Below are positions 22,526-34,519 of a stretch of DNA of 64,000 nt, in pieces (position 1 is the stretch's first letter; the number at the start of each line of letters is the position of its first letter). The position numbers and the translations under genes were made by a program. The notes below the pieces were generated by a model that was not told the DNA's origin, did not search any database, and was given only the letters and a program-made list of their open reading frames with translations. Source of the stretch: Diogma glabrata (Eukaryota > Arthropoda > Insecta > Diptera > Cylindrotomidae); assembly GCA_963693315.1 (NCBI GenBank), contig OY856186.1:370166850-370230849 (forward strand), written 5' to 3'.

Positions 22526-24050
22526 TTAAATTTTGATTCAAATGATCTTGAAGAGAAAGAATCTGTTAGACTTCTAGAAGTTGAGATTGAAAATAGTGTG
22601 AAATGAAATTCACATATTTTTTGCCCAGCGAAGAACGCTGTTCAAAAATTAGGTTTTTTGGGTTCTTATCGGAAGGTTTTTAATAGCGTGCAGCTTCTTT
22701 TAATATATAAATCATTTATTTGTTCCTGCATGGAATATTTTTCTCACATATGGGGTGAAGCTAGTGATGTAAAAGTGTTTAATACAATGGTATAATACGC
22801 GGTATTATACGTAAAATACCGTATTGTCCAAAACGTTGTAAAATACGTGGTATTTTACTAAAAAAATTATTTTTTATTCTGATGGCGCGCGAAGTAGCAA
22901 GTAGCCATTTGACTAAAATTGGTGCGTGGATTATTAAAAGAATTTATAGCTGTGAAAATATGTCTACGATTACATCTATAAGATATAAATGACGACGAGG
23001 AAATGAATTTTTTGTACGCCTTGCTACTGTGCGTTTCTAAGTAATGTTTAAATTCATTTGTACTAAGATTGTTCTAATATCAACAGAACACAAACATCAA
23101 CAATCGATTATAGTTGCTGAGAAACAACCGTTACAGTGAATTTTTTAATGGAGCACATCAAAATTTTGAAACATGGATTTGTCACTCAATTTAATAACTT
23201 TGAGTAGTCCCAGATAACATGTAGAACGTGTAGAAAATAATACCAAAAGTAATTATCTCGATTATGTTAAACATGATTAAGACCTCTAAAAGTTTAATTA
23301 ATGGGAAATGGTAGGGATCCAATCTCAATACAGCAGCATGTAGGTAATGAAGGTGAAATAAATTGAAACTAAGCATCAAGATAGTTTTGATCAGACCATC
23401 CACATGAATTAGAGTCAGATGAATATATAGGTCTTCTTAGCATTTATTTAAGGAATATATATAGATAAAAATAACGATAAGATATCCAAATTCAGATATT
23501 TAGAAAAAATGAATTAGATGTAATTCAAAATGATGATGGAAGTCATTTTTTGTTGTTATACCATTCACATCCTATAACGGATATTACAATTTTGTACAGA
23601 ATATACGGTATTTTATTTTGTATAATACAATGTATAATACGCTGTATTATACAAAAAAAATAAAATACGGTATTTTAACATCTCTAGGTGAAGCCTATAT
23701 AAGTAGTTCGAAATGTCTTGAATCTATACAGTGGAGAGCTGTTAAACTGATTGGTAACTTAAATCTTACTAACGCGCTTGATTCCTTGCAACGTAGAACA
23801 GACGTCGCTGATGACGGTATTTTACAAGTATATTATGGATAAACATACGTCTGCGGCGATCAAATCGATTAAGCCTGAAAAAACAAACGTGTTTTTACGG
23901 TTCGAGAGACAAAATGTAGAACTGTCGATTTTCAACGAGATTTTTTTAAGAGTCTCTCATCTCTGGAATACCCTACCAGCATGGGTCTTTCCTGATAAGT
24001 TTGATACTTAAAACATTAAGATCAACGTTAATAAATTCCTCAAAGAAAAT
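22526..24050 (+). pseudogene. Jockey-clade non-LTR retrotransposon RT C-terminal fragment, split by a hAT element
   Basis: From 22526 one frame reads through LLEVEIENSVK, then a stop where the family has Trp, then QKLGFLGSYRKVFNS and CMEYFSHIWGEA. This stretch lies after the palm and thumb of Jockey/CR1-type RT. The frame resumes at 23695 with CLESIQWRAVKLIGN and NALDSLQRR. A frameshift near 23805 leads to TVFYKYIMDKHTS and VSHLWNTLPAWVFPDKFD, the conserved C-terminal end, with a short tail to about 24050. The gap between the halves is exactly the element at 22762-23686 with its 8-bp duplication. It is a dead 5'-truncated copy. The clade call rests on the LWNSLP-x-VFP type ending, known from memory. 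Confidence 0.85.
22762..23686. mobile_element. Non-autonomous hAT-type DNA transposon (925 bp)
   Basis: It is flanked by the 8-bp duplication GGTGAAGC at 22754-22761 and 23687-23694, the length typical of hAT. Ends are TAGTGATGTAAAA and, reading inward from the right, TAGAGATGTTAAAA. Each end carries a subterminal palindrome (gtataatacgcggtattatac left, gtataatacgctgtattatac right) and taaaatacc motifs, possible transposase binding sites. No transposase ORF is inside. Its removal restores the non-LTR reading frame through WGEA, which confirms the borders. Confidence 0.9.
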
Positions 24051-25352
24051 TGATTAATATTCACAAACGCTAGTTTCCTAGTTAGCATAGTATCTGCGGA
24101 TATTCAGAGACGTTCATCTATAATGGTTAACACTAAACAGGCCTAACATTGAATAAATCAAATCAACATGTTTGGCATTGAATCCCAGCAATTTTATATC
24201 CCCATTTTTCCATTCTTCCAATTTATTTTCTTTTACTATACTTTCAGATTGATCAAATAACGACCAGGTCTGAAAACACACAAGGCTACAAGGCCAGCGC
24301 TTTAACAACTGTGTGAGCTGGAACCGGGACAAGCGTCTCATGTAGATTGTAAAATTTTTATGATATTCACATATTCAAGAACTGACATTTTCTAGTACAA
24401 ACCTCCCAAAATGTGTTTATGTTTGTCACTCATCAGTAGATGATCTACTGTAGATCACCATTATTTTGCAGTGTGAGTGGCTTAGAATTATTGTTTATCA
24501 GGTAAGATCTCACTTCTGAAGTAAACATCAAACTTTGATATCTCGAAGAAGGTTTTGTCCGACCCAACTCAATTAGCCACCGTTATAGTTTCTTTGTTAA
24601 CAACGTTGTTACTATTATCCAAAGGAAAACAGAAACACTTAGACTTAGAAAACAGAAACACTTAGTTTTTGCCGATGAAAATATGAAAAGTGCATGTAGA
24701 CGGTTTTGTTGGAGCTTGTAAATTGAAACCTCTTGCGTTGGATAGTTAATTTTTTGTGTGAATATAGTTAAAATAACATTTTTAAGTTAAAGTAGGTTTG
24801 ATAAGTTAATGGTATTTTTTACAATTTTTATAGATATTCTACAATTTGCTAAAACATTCTACAATTTTCTAAAATACGTATTCTACATTTTGTTAAAATA
24901 TTTTAAAATGAGATCAATAATATTATGGATGCTATTTGTAATATAGTAGATAAAATAAGATAATTTCTGCTTTAAATTTTGTGTCTAATGTGAATTTAAA
25001 ATAAAACTAAATTTTGAAAGTTGAGCAGTTTTATCATCACTGAAATTTTTTTTTAGGATTTACGTGATTGCGGCAACTCATAAGGAAAAAATCTGAATCT
25101 AAATAAGAAATAAAACTAAGAAATGATTCCAAGTGAATAAACGATAAGAACGATTTAGGACAGATTCAGAAAAACTTTACCTGACCAACAAGGCGCTTGC
25201 AGTCGGTATCAATCAAACAACTACTATTTTAATAATCTATAAAACCAAACGGATTATCTCCTCTCCATAACAAGATCATTAATTCTAACCACTTAAGTAT
25301 ATGGAACTAATTTTATTGTTTTTTCTGGCTAAAAACCATTCAAACAAAACAT
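24051..25352. other. AT-rich stretch without a recognised gene
   Basis: A minus-strand open frame at 24114-24341 has no known domain. The repeat at 24610-24905 is listed separately. Nothing else is recognisable. Confidence 0.5.
24610..24905. repeat. Diverged dispersed repeat with ATTCTACAA-rich end, copy 2
   Basis: This is the partner of 19640-19830. An internal duplication 'agaaaacagaaacactta' repeats the first block near 24620-24660. The tail has attctacaattt units at about 24837-24890. Confidence 0.55.
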
Positions 25353-25611
25353 ATATATCTGTAGGTGGGAGGTAAACTACACCAAGTCCAATTTTTTCAA
25401 AATACGTTTTTTTATACTGTTAGAATCAGGATTTTGTTCTCTACCGAGAGGTTAATAGCACTGAGTCTTAACTAGTGTAGTTTTCGAGATAGAACAATTT
25501 TAAATAGTCCAAGTCCATAGTAAATAGTCCATTTTCAAACAGTTTTTTGGCTTTCCTGTAAAATTTTAAAAATGTGACTTGGTGTAGTTTACCTCCCACC
25601 TACAGATATAT
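25353..25611. mobile_element. MITE with perfect 36-bp terminal inverted repeats
   Basis: The left end 25353-25388 and right end 25576-25611 are exact reverse complements over 36 bp (key core gtaggtgggaggtaaactac). The element is 259 bp with no ORF. The outermost atatat bases are themselves palindromic, so the true end and the duplication cannot be separated: TA, or a longer AT target, both fit. Tc1/mariner-like or PIF-like origin is possible. Perfect arms mean a recent insertion or gene conversion. Confidence 0.88.
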
Positions 25612-27300
25612 TATATTATGTTTTCACAGAATTATTTTTTTAGCTAACATATCCAATTGTTTGTACTTATCTATTTTACATTAGTTTAAAATTAATTTAA
25701 TTACCGTTTAATATTTTATACTAAATTAATTACAATTACTAATCAAGATAAACAGTTGGTATTCATAATCATCAGCGACCACAAAAAACTAACAACTGTC
25801 AAAAATACAAATAATTATCTAACCTCAAAAAAATTTTCCTCAATAACCAAAAAAAAAATTGACACATGTTATTTAATAACCTTGGAATAAAAATTCAGAC
25901 ATAACTTTGATTAATTAAAAAAAAATATTGAATAATCAACAGTTATTCATCCGTTCAATTACAAATCAGAAAGTTTTCAGATTTTTTTTGTATATTTAAT
26001 CTTACATCATCTTCAAGTATAAATTCTTAAAATCTATTATCAATTATGTAAGTGAATAAATCTTATTCTTCTTTTTACTAGGTTTATTGACATTTACATT
26101 TTTTTCAATAGAAATAATCCCTTTATACTTTGTTAATCAACTGTGCTTGCTCTTTATGCTCTATAAATCAGTTGTACCACAATGAAAATTTTATTTCAAG
26201 AAACTTCGTGAGATAAATTCAGTTACATAACGTTACATTATATTTTTGTTCTGTTACTAAAGTTTTGGTCCTTATAAATTTGGAATTTTATTTCATATAA
26301 TGTAAAACTTAAAAACAAATTTGTATCGTAACGCCTAATATAATGTTATATAATGCCATTCGAGTTTTTATTTTGTTTCATTTTAGCACTCGAAGTATTG
26401 TTTAGTTGTTTATAAACCCTATCGATATAGTAGTCGGACTGCAGTCATCATTTCACTTGCTAAGTTTGCAACTTCCCTACATCAATCAAACAGCATCAGA
26501 CAATTTCTCACGTGTTATCTAATAATGGGTAATCACTCAAAAAGTTCAAATTTGACTCAGAATTTTAAAGTTTAACAATGTGCCAACTTAAAAAAGGGAT
26601 GGTTGATTGACTGGTGGGAGTTATTCCTCAAAAACGAGTTGCAATTACTCCTCCGAGATCAATGATTTCAAGTCAGCGAAACAACAGTTTCACTCTCACG
26701 TTTATTAACAACAATACTATTTTAATAATATAAAATTGTTGCAGCAACAGTTTTGTTACATTGCAACAGAGTTTTGTGCCTCGTGGTCTGACTCCCACAA
26801 TGAATTATTGGATATATAAAGTAGCGAAATAAATTTTCAAAAAATCAGTTTTCGCTCCTTCAGAAAAATTATATTGTATAACATTTACCCCACTCAACCC
26901 AACAAAAATGGTATCAATAAATCCCATGTTTTCTAGTGACTTGAACATTTAGCTTTCATCCAGAATCTTTAAACGAGGCTGTGCTTTAGTTTTTTTTACA
27001 TGTTTATTTCATTGCTAGCTATCAAGTCCTGCATCTTTAATAATCCCATGTTGTCTAGCAACTAGAATATCATGTTTTCATTCAAGAATGTTGTTAACTA
27101 AATACATAAACTTTTGATAGCTAAACAAATAATATGGTCTTCCAATTTATTAACTATGATCAGTTATTATTTATGAGTATATTTTCTTGACGTAGTGAAT
27201 TTTCTTAAGGTTTTATTTAATTTCCAGGAAATTTAGAATATTAGTTATAATACTTTTTTAACTGTTAAAAAAGAAGAATTTATAATTAAAAACCTATTTT
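25612..27300. other. AT-rich stretch, probably intron of the LONRF-like gene
   Basis: It lies downstream (minus sense) of the splice donor at 27318-27322. I found no exon encoding the missing TPR and LON domains. A slightly less AT-rich part at 26590-26960 has no recognisable content. Confidence 0.45.
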
Positions 27301-27322
27301 CAAACAAAAACAATTATCTTAC

Positions 27323-27944
27323 CTTTCTCTAAGCTTTGATTACAGCATCTTAATGCATCATCCAATGAATTTGTATCCAAATATCCTAATATCTCATCAT
27401 TAATCTCATTAACTTTAATTTCACTGGGCCACCATTTTTCAATTAATTTCTTTACTAAAATATCTTGTTCAAAATTTTGTCCCGTAAATTTAACACCACA
27501 ATCTGGACATTGTATTTTTGTACAAATACACTGACGGCAAAATGTATGTCCACAAGTTGTTGTTATTGGTTGCACTAATATTTGATGACATATTGAACAC
27601 AATAAAGGATCATAAATTTCATTAACTGAACTATTATTACTTGAATCCAAATTCCTTCGTGTTGAGGATAGTTTCACAATGTTCTCCAACAACGAATAGG
27701 TAAGAATTTTCAATTGATCACTTGTTAAATGATATGTTATTGAGCTACAAATATGTGAATATACATCGAATGCATCTTTTATTCGACCAACACGACACAA
27801 TGATTCACCATATAATAAATAATATTCACTTTTCGGTGGATAACGTAACTCATTGAATCCCCGTTCAAATAATTCATTAGCTAATATATAGTTATAACTG
27901 TTAAATGCTGTTTTAGCTGATTCTAATAAATTTATTGATTCCAT
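27323..27944 (-). CDS. First coding exon of a LONRF-like E3 ubiquitin ligase (TPR + RING)
   Basis: This is the only clear host-gene exon. From ATG at 27944 it encodes about 207 residues. A helical N-terminus (about 1-90) resembles tetratricopeptide repeats (ANELFERGFNEL, GESLCRVGRIKDAFDVYSHI). A C3HC4 RING has C116, C119, C131, H133, C136, C139, C146 and C149. A second helical segment (DDALRCCNQSLEKG) starts another TPR. The order TPR-RING-TPR is that of LONRF proteins, which end in a LON substrate-binding domain and ubiquitinate misfolded proteins. That domain is not here. The exon stops at a GTAAG donor (27322-27318), phase 1, so the frame to 27300 past it is intronic. The remaining exons lie further left or are lost. 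Confidence 0.85.
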
Positions 27945-30900
27945 TGTTATATAAAATTTTAAATTATTATTTAACCTAAATATTTTTCACACTGAACTGA
28001 TTTTTTAAAACAAAATAAAAACAAAAACCGAGGCTAAATTTTGTTGTCTTGGAGACAGCAATCTTCTTCACAATCTACTTTTTTTTAAATATTTTTTTAT
28101 GTTTTTCTAATTATTGAAATTCTAATTAATATTTTTAAGAAAAACTATGCTAAACATGTAATTATATATATGTACATATATGCATATATATTATGCATAC
28201 ATAATTCAATATTTTTTTTATGTTAAGTAATAATTCAGAGCATGTTATGCAAGCGTGTGTCGTTTAATTTTTATATAAATTTTTACATAAACACATACAC
28301 AAACATATTAGTTTAATAATAATAAAAACACACACTAAAAATATTAAACACACTTTTAATTTTTTTTTATATTTAAGAATAGAAAAAAAAACTCAGATGT
28401 ATTTATGTTTGTAACGCACCCGCATGTAATTTTTATGCATAATATTATTATGTTATGACAACAAATTTTTTTATGTTTCACTTATTTTTAATTTATTCTT
28501 TAATTCACGTTTTTTCTTAATAAATATTTATTAATAATTCACTTTTGTTACAAATAAAATTGACAATGGAAAATGATTTAAATTTATATATTATTTGATT
28601 AAAATAATTTTATTGTTGAATAACACAAAAAAAAAATTATGTAACAACAATGAATACGTAAGTTTTATTACACATATAGATATAAATATTTCTTAAATCA
28701 CTTTTGTTTTATCCATAGTAAAAATTATATACCATATTTGGGATAATATAAAACTAGGTAATAGTAATTCCTTTTTTTAATTTGGCCTTCTAATTATATC
28801 CTTTTTTTTATTTATTACATAACGGTAACTCTTAATTTATAACACACTAAAATAAACTATATTACACAATAATTTTAATTTATATCAATATATTATAATA
28901 TTATCACGAAACGCGCATCTGTGAGAACAAAACTTAATTTAATTTTTTATTTAAGTAAAAAAAAAAGTACTGTTATAAAACAAAAATATTTTGTTATGTG
29001 ACTGTTTTTTAATTTTTAACTGTAACTTTCACGTCGTCACAGTACAAGAGTAACTCACGAAGTAAATTTGTTAAATAATTTTCTTTATGAACCGAAGAAG
29101 TTGAAAATAAAAATATAAAGAGAGAAAAATAGATATGGAAGAGAATGAAATAACGTAATAAAAACAACAAAAAACATTCGTTTTTTGTTTTTTAAAAATT
29201 GTATAACAGAGTAGAGATAGTTATATGCATTTTTTGTATGAAATAAAAGAGATAAAAACACTTTTTTTATTTGTTAACAGTGTAATAGAATTATTTATTT
29301 TGTGTATATGTAGATAAAAATATTGTTTGTACCTCGTGTTGTCTCGTCTGCGCATATATTTTGTTTTTGCATGCTAGTAAATTGTGAGTGAATTATTGTG
29401 AACTGTTATAATTATGTGTAGATGTGTGTGATACAAAACAAAGAATAAGATAAGAATGTATTGTTGTTTTTAAAGATTGTGTGTGAAAAGTTTGCCAAGA
29501 AACGCAATTGAGCAAAAATTATAGTGACAATAAAAGCTATTATGTTATAACATTTTTTTGTTTTGTAAAGATGGTCAAGAGGTTGCGTATAACGCCGGTT
29601 GCGTTAGCAAATAGCAATGAGCTGTTATTGATGATTGAATTAACGAATAAAAGTTGAAACATAATTCATAACAGAAAACATCTTCTATATAACACGAGAA
29701 GAAATTATGACCAACAAATCTTGGGGACTTCAGTGTACAGGTTGAGTTGGATGGAAGTTGGAGTTGAGTTGGGTGTAATAATTTCTACATGTTTTGGAAT
29801 TAAATGGAATATTTTCGATGAAATTTGAAACTGTTCCAAAATTCTGCCACTCGGGATTTTTTTTGGATTGAATAATAGGTTTCAACTGGCTATGTCAAGT
29901 TTAGGAGAAAAACAATCCGGCTCGTAGGACCATAAAATAAATGTTTTTAAACAAAAGCCTCTCCTATCAATCCGTGGAGTAAATAAATATAAATCTTTTA
30001 AGAATTCATTAAATAAATACAACACAACACAGCGGGAGCCCTATATTATGTAATACAATTTTTTCAACAAAATTCTATTCATAACAAAATCCTACATTAT
30101 AAAATTTACAAAAAAAAAATAACAAAACCTTCTTATAACTATATTTAAATCCTTTTCTATTTATAAAAATAAAAATTCAATCAAAATAAAATCATGGAAA
30201 TTTTTTTTTATTTCTAAGAAAAGAATTTTTTACACACCGAAATGACGTACAAGAAATAAGAGGAAAAAATTAATTTTTCCTTTTGATACAACCAATAAAA
30301 AAAACAAACTGAAAAACAAAAGATATATTAAGAATTTTTTTTATTGAAAGTAAAAATAAAATTTTTATAGAATTAAAAAAAATAGTCATTATAATTAAAT
30401 AATGAAATAAAAAATGAAATTTAAAGGAAATTTGTTTGTTTTTTTTATTAAACAATTATTATGTTTTCTTGCTTGTTGCAATTAACAAGTCGAAACATAA
30501 AAGATTTTATTTATTTTGTTTTTATCAAGTTAGCTAAAAAGTGATCGTTAGCATGGCATCAAATCTTTAAATAGTTTACTTTTATTACATTTACTTTATA
30601 AATAATTTGCAGTAGCATTTCCCTCCCCCCCTCCATCCTTTTTTGTTTTTTTATAGAAATAATTACTTATGAATTTTACCCTTTTTGACATTATAAATAA
30701 AAATATGAAGAAAATATTGTATAATTATAGAACATTTATTTTAATTAAAGAAATTTGATTAAGAAAATATATATTTTTTGTTTGACGAATATTTTATAGA
30801 AAGGGAGGAAATTTCATAAACATTAAAAACAGGTTGATAAGTATGACGTAATTAGATTTTTTACCGGTTGGTTTCTTTTATGTATATTTAGATATCTTAA

Positions 30901-31140
30901 TTGAAAATAGATTGAGATTGTGATATAAATAGGAAAGTAAATGAAGGACTATGGGAGGTTATGATTATGTAAGGTTGTGATAATCATCGTTAGTTTGATT
31001 ATGTTTTAGTGTTTATTATGTACTATAGATAGAATGGTTTGGTAATAATTTATTGTTTGGAAATTTCTATGATATCTATGACGTAGAAGCCGAACATTTT
31101 ATTTGAAGTTGTTGCTATTATATCAATAGATTAATTCAAA
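27945..31140. other. AT-rich upstream and intergenic region
   Basis: It contains the 5' flank of the LONRF-like exon. No TATA box or CpG-like island is convincing. The rest has long A/T runs, and the minus-strand frame at 30270-30455 is low-complexity. No gene is seen. Confidence 0.5.
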
Positions 31141-31179
31141 GACTTGCGAGATTTATATATAAACGGATAGTAAACGGCC

Positions 31180-31440
31180 TACATACACATATGTAGGTAA
31201 GCTGCAAATACTCGAATAAGCAGTCTTGTAATGAAGAACGGATATATCCGTTGAGTTGGTCGCGCACCTAGTGAGGTTTTATACCCGTAATTAGCTTTAG
31301 CTTGTGGGTCAGAGAGATTTAATGTAATACCCCAGCACAAATTAAACAGTGTGCGCGTGTCAAGCGACAATACCGGATTAAAAAAAATAAAAGAAGGAGA
31401 AAAGAGATTATGGCCGAAGAAGCCGCGACCGTCACGTTCA
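31180..31440. other. Less AT-rich island, unidentified
   Basis: GC content rises sharply here, from the run aagctgcaaatactcgaa through aaccgg-type sequence to a purine-rich stretch near 31380-31420. A minus-strand frame of 63 residues (31179-31370) has no domain. It could be the 3' UTR of a non-LTR element, but I could not match it. Confidence 0.3.
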
Positions 31441-31451
31441 CCCCCTTAATC

Positions 31452-31580
31452 TACGTCACTCTCACGCACACGCACCACCCATACTCACGCTCACACACAC
31501 ACCCACACGCATACACACATACTCATATACACACATACACATATGCATAAACACACGCCTACACATTCATGCAAATAAAT
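31452..31580. repeat. CA-rich imperfect microsatellite
   Basis: Irregular cacaca, cacgca and catacaca units form a run of about 130 bp. The neighbouring 31430-31450 (cgcgaccgtcacgttcaccc) is unusually GC-rich for this window. Confidence 0.8.
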
Positions 31581-33102
31581 ATATATACCAAGGTACTCAC
31601 CCCATATCTAGCCTGGATCCCCCAATCTCCACTCCTTAACACATGGTCTTGCCTAGCCCTTCCTAAAATACTTGGCAGTCAATAATATTCTTATGATTCA
31701 AAATATCGTTTTCAGTATGGATAGTAAGATTATTGCCATTCCTATTGCTACTAATATGAGGGTAATTTGAAATTTTGGAAACCTCATAAAATAATATTAT
31801 TAAGATTATTAATGTAATCCTCTCTGGCTGTAGTTTGATAATCAAATTTTGTCAGACGGTTTTAAATGCTGATGATGTACCGCTGATTGTTCACCACCCG
31901 GTATCAGAGAATGAAGCGGATAAATAAATGATTTATAAATGTAATTTGTTTGAATATAAATTGACGATATATGAATGCAAGTGGGTAACCTATTAAAATA
32001 GTTAAAAGTTAACGTAATGATGGTTCAGAAGCCCCTAAAAGTGATGCCAATATACCAACATAACCTAAGTCTGCTGACGACATTTCTCAATATTGTGTAA
32101 AGCCATTGGGCTTTATTATAAAAATAAAATAGATGCTTTATCTAATTATCCAAGGGAGTACTTTAAATTTTCTTGAATGATTCAGAAATGTACGGACAAA
32201 ACTATTGATTGAAAAAAGGTTTTTGAAAAATGCCAAGTAGTCATATTATAAGTAAGATAATGGAAAAGTGTGGTGATTAAGCAGGAATGTAGCTTTGACT
32301 GTTAGAAGGCCGTAACCCTGAACTACCAAAGTCAACATTCATTTCAATCCACCGAGAACCTGAATTTGTTCTGGAGTGCATGTAGATCTTCTCATAAATG
32401 CTACCGGTCAGATATCCGTCAAATTGTGGGCATTACAATTGTTTTTTTATTTATAACTAAAATAATCAATTAATGATAATAACAATTGTTCCTTGTTTGT
32501 ATTTGTTAATTTTTTAATTTTTTAATAAAAACATTTGTATTAACAGAAACATTTTAAGTTTAATTTTTCAATTGAGTTTTCACTTTTGAAACAATCACTT
32601 TTTACACTGAAAAAGAATTTTTAATTAAATTATTTATTAAATTTTTTAATTTAATTAATGAAACGCGGCTTGATCAAAATTTTAATGATAAATTGTCAAA
32701 TTTTGCGAATGAAAATTTTTCTTTCTACTTACATTTTATGAAAAAACAAAATGGAAAAAAACGTGAATTCAAAAAACAAGAAATTCATTTTCTTGATATG
32801 CACAAATATGAAATCAAAGGATGACAACTGAACAATTAAGAGAATGCGCGTAGGGGGATTCACGTATTTATAGATTTTTAATAACATCGAAAAGATCGAT
32901 TTTTCATCGTTGCGGCTGGTCTCATGTATCTCCATAACAGTCTCCTACCAAAAGCACAACACAATCAAATACAAGAGCGTCTGTCCTACAGTACCCGGCT
33001 TACTGGTCAGCGCGATTTTTTTCATGCTAGAAACGCCTGTTTAATTTCCACTGGCAGTAGGTTTAAAATGTTAAGAGAAAAAATCCTCCGAAAATAAACA
33101 AC
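31581..33102. other. AT-rich stretch, possible trace of RT near 31850
   Basis: In one plus-strand frame, 31855-31920 gives LNADDVPLIVHHPVSENEADK, which could be a decayed RT motif with ADD, but nothing around it supports that. The rest is AT-rich without a gene. Confidence 0.35.
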
Positions 33103-33597
33103 ATGGAGAGTATTTTAGGATCAAATATTACAGTACTGGGAACAGGAACCCCAGTACCAGCAGTTGTAGGGAGTGAGCAAGCAGGCTTCCAGTCGTCGAA
33201 ACTCAGCGACTGCAATGATACAGTGATGATAAACTTGGCCGCTATACCAGCTACTACTACAAGGGATAAACTGAAGAAGCCAAATCTGGCATTTAGCAGC
33301 AACAGATTGATGTCAAGATCACCATTAAAAAGAAACGTTAGCTTGAGCGACAGTCCATATACATCGGCTGGATTGCAAGCAAAAAATGATAAATTGGTGC
33401 CAAAATGGCCTACTGTTCCAGCTACTACGAGAAGCGCAAACCTCAGTAGATCACACTTAAACGTCACGGCGAAGGGAGTTAATCCAAAACAACCAGCGAC
33501 CAACCCTGTGATACAAGTAGGATGTACACAGAGTATCAATAATTTCATAGAAACCTTATTGGTGTTTGTTCTAAAATTCATAAGCTTCAAAAAATGA
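33103..33597 (+). pseudogene. Possible ORF1 N-terminal part of the R1-clade element
   Basis: This 164-residue frame starts at ATG 33103 and is rich in Ser, Thr, Pro, Asn and Lys with low hydrophobicity, as in the disordered N-terminus of non-LTR ORF1 proteins. It lies about 700 bp upstream of the zinc-knuckle remnant in the same orientation, after a GC-richer possible 5' UTR at 32940-33100. There is no motif, so assignment is by position only. The minus-strand frame over the same bases (33063-33590) has hydrophobic runs and is taken as an antisense shadow. Confidence 0.4.
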
Positions 33598-34098
33598 TGT
33601 TGAACACACGTTCTAACGTTTAGGAACGTTCTTCACGACATTAAAGTGTTGCTCATATCTGCTTTGAATGACCTCACTTAGTGCCAGGCTTAACCAACCT
33701 TAAAAACACATGTCGATGAAACTGCAAAAAGACGCCGAAGTGGAAATGGTGAGGACATGAGAGTACTGCCTTCGCCACAAAAAAGTAAACGGCCAACAGG
33801 ATCTTGAAAGAACATAGATCAAGATCCAAGAAGAAAGTGATCCAACCGAAAGAAACGCAGTTTGAGTCTAAGAACCTAAACGTACTCCTCGAGAAGACGT
33901 AAAAGGAAAGAAATGCGTCCTGTTGAGTCTACGCGAAGCAAACCATGCAAACCTCGGGAAAGAGCAAAACGGTCGGATGCTATAATTATATCTAGGTCTG
34001 ATGAAAAATGTTTTGCGTAAATGCTTAAAGAGATGAAAGCAAATGAGGAACTTAAAGAGCTCGGGGATTGTGTCCTAAGATTAGGAAGATAGCAAAAG

Positions 34099-34510
34099 GT
34101 GAAATGCTTCTTTCAGCTTCCAGAGACTCAGCGGTTGGTGTGTCAAGAAATTTTTATAGATTGTCGTGATTTATACGAGGTAACAACGAAGGACGATATC
34201 TACATTCCATTCCGGACCCAATTTCCTAGAAGTCTCCCTGAACGATCAGCATATACGCTTGTTGCGTCTGGGCACATTCGAATTGGATGGGAAGTATGCA
34301 GACTGCGCGAGCAAATCACTCCAAAATGCTGTTTCAGATGCCTTGATTACGGTCATGTAGCAAGGCACCGTATGTTTTAGATGCTGAGGGATTGGCCATA
34401 AACCAAAAGACTGGCAAAAGCCCCCAAAATGTGCTTTTTGCCTGCCGGGAATCCCAGAAAGTAATGATCATTCTATAGGAGGCAGTAGGTGTGTAGGCTA
34501 CGAAAAGCCC
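34099..34510 (+). pseudogene. R1-clade ORF1 C-terminal part with zinc knuckles
   Basis: The frame at 34099-34380 ends with a knuckle-like CCFRCLDYGHVARHRM, the first CCHC motif with its last Cys lost. It follows a segment like RIGWEVCRLREQITPKCC, known in R1-type Gag-like proteins just before the knuckles. After a stop, a second knuckle (GIGHKPKDCQKPPKCAFC) appears in another frame near 34387-34450. ORF1 proteins bind element RNA. It is broken by stops and frame changes. Confidence 0.75.
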
Positions 34511-34519
34511 TGAAGCTGG

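Noticed and set aside
24114..24341. 75-codon minus-strand frame
   Set aside because: No domain recognised and no splice or neighbour evidence; could be real but cannot be supported.
31855..31920. ADD-containing peptide like an RT active site
   Set aside because: Only a short match with no flanking RT motifs in any frame.
33063..33590. 175-codon minus-strand frame with hydrophobic runs resembling a membrane protein
   Set aside because: It is the antisense of a plus-strand frame in correct orientation for the R1-clade ORF1; the hydrophobic look comes from the complement of a polar sequence.
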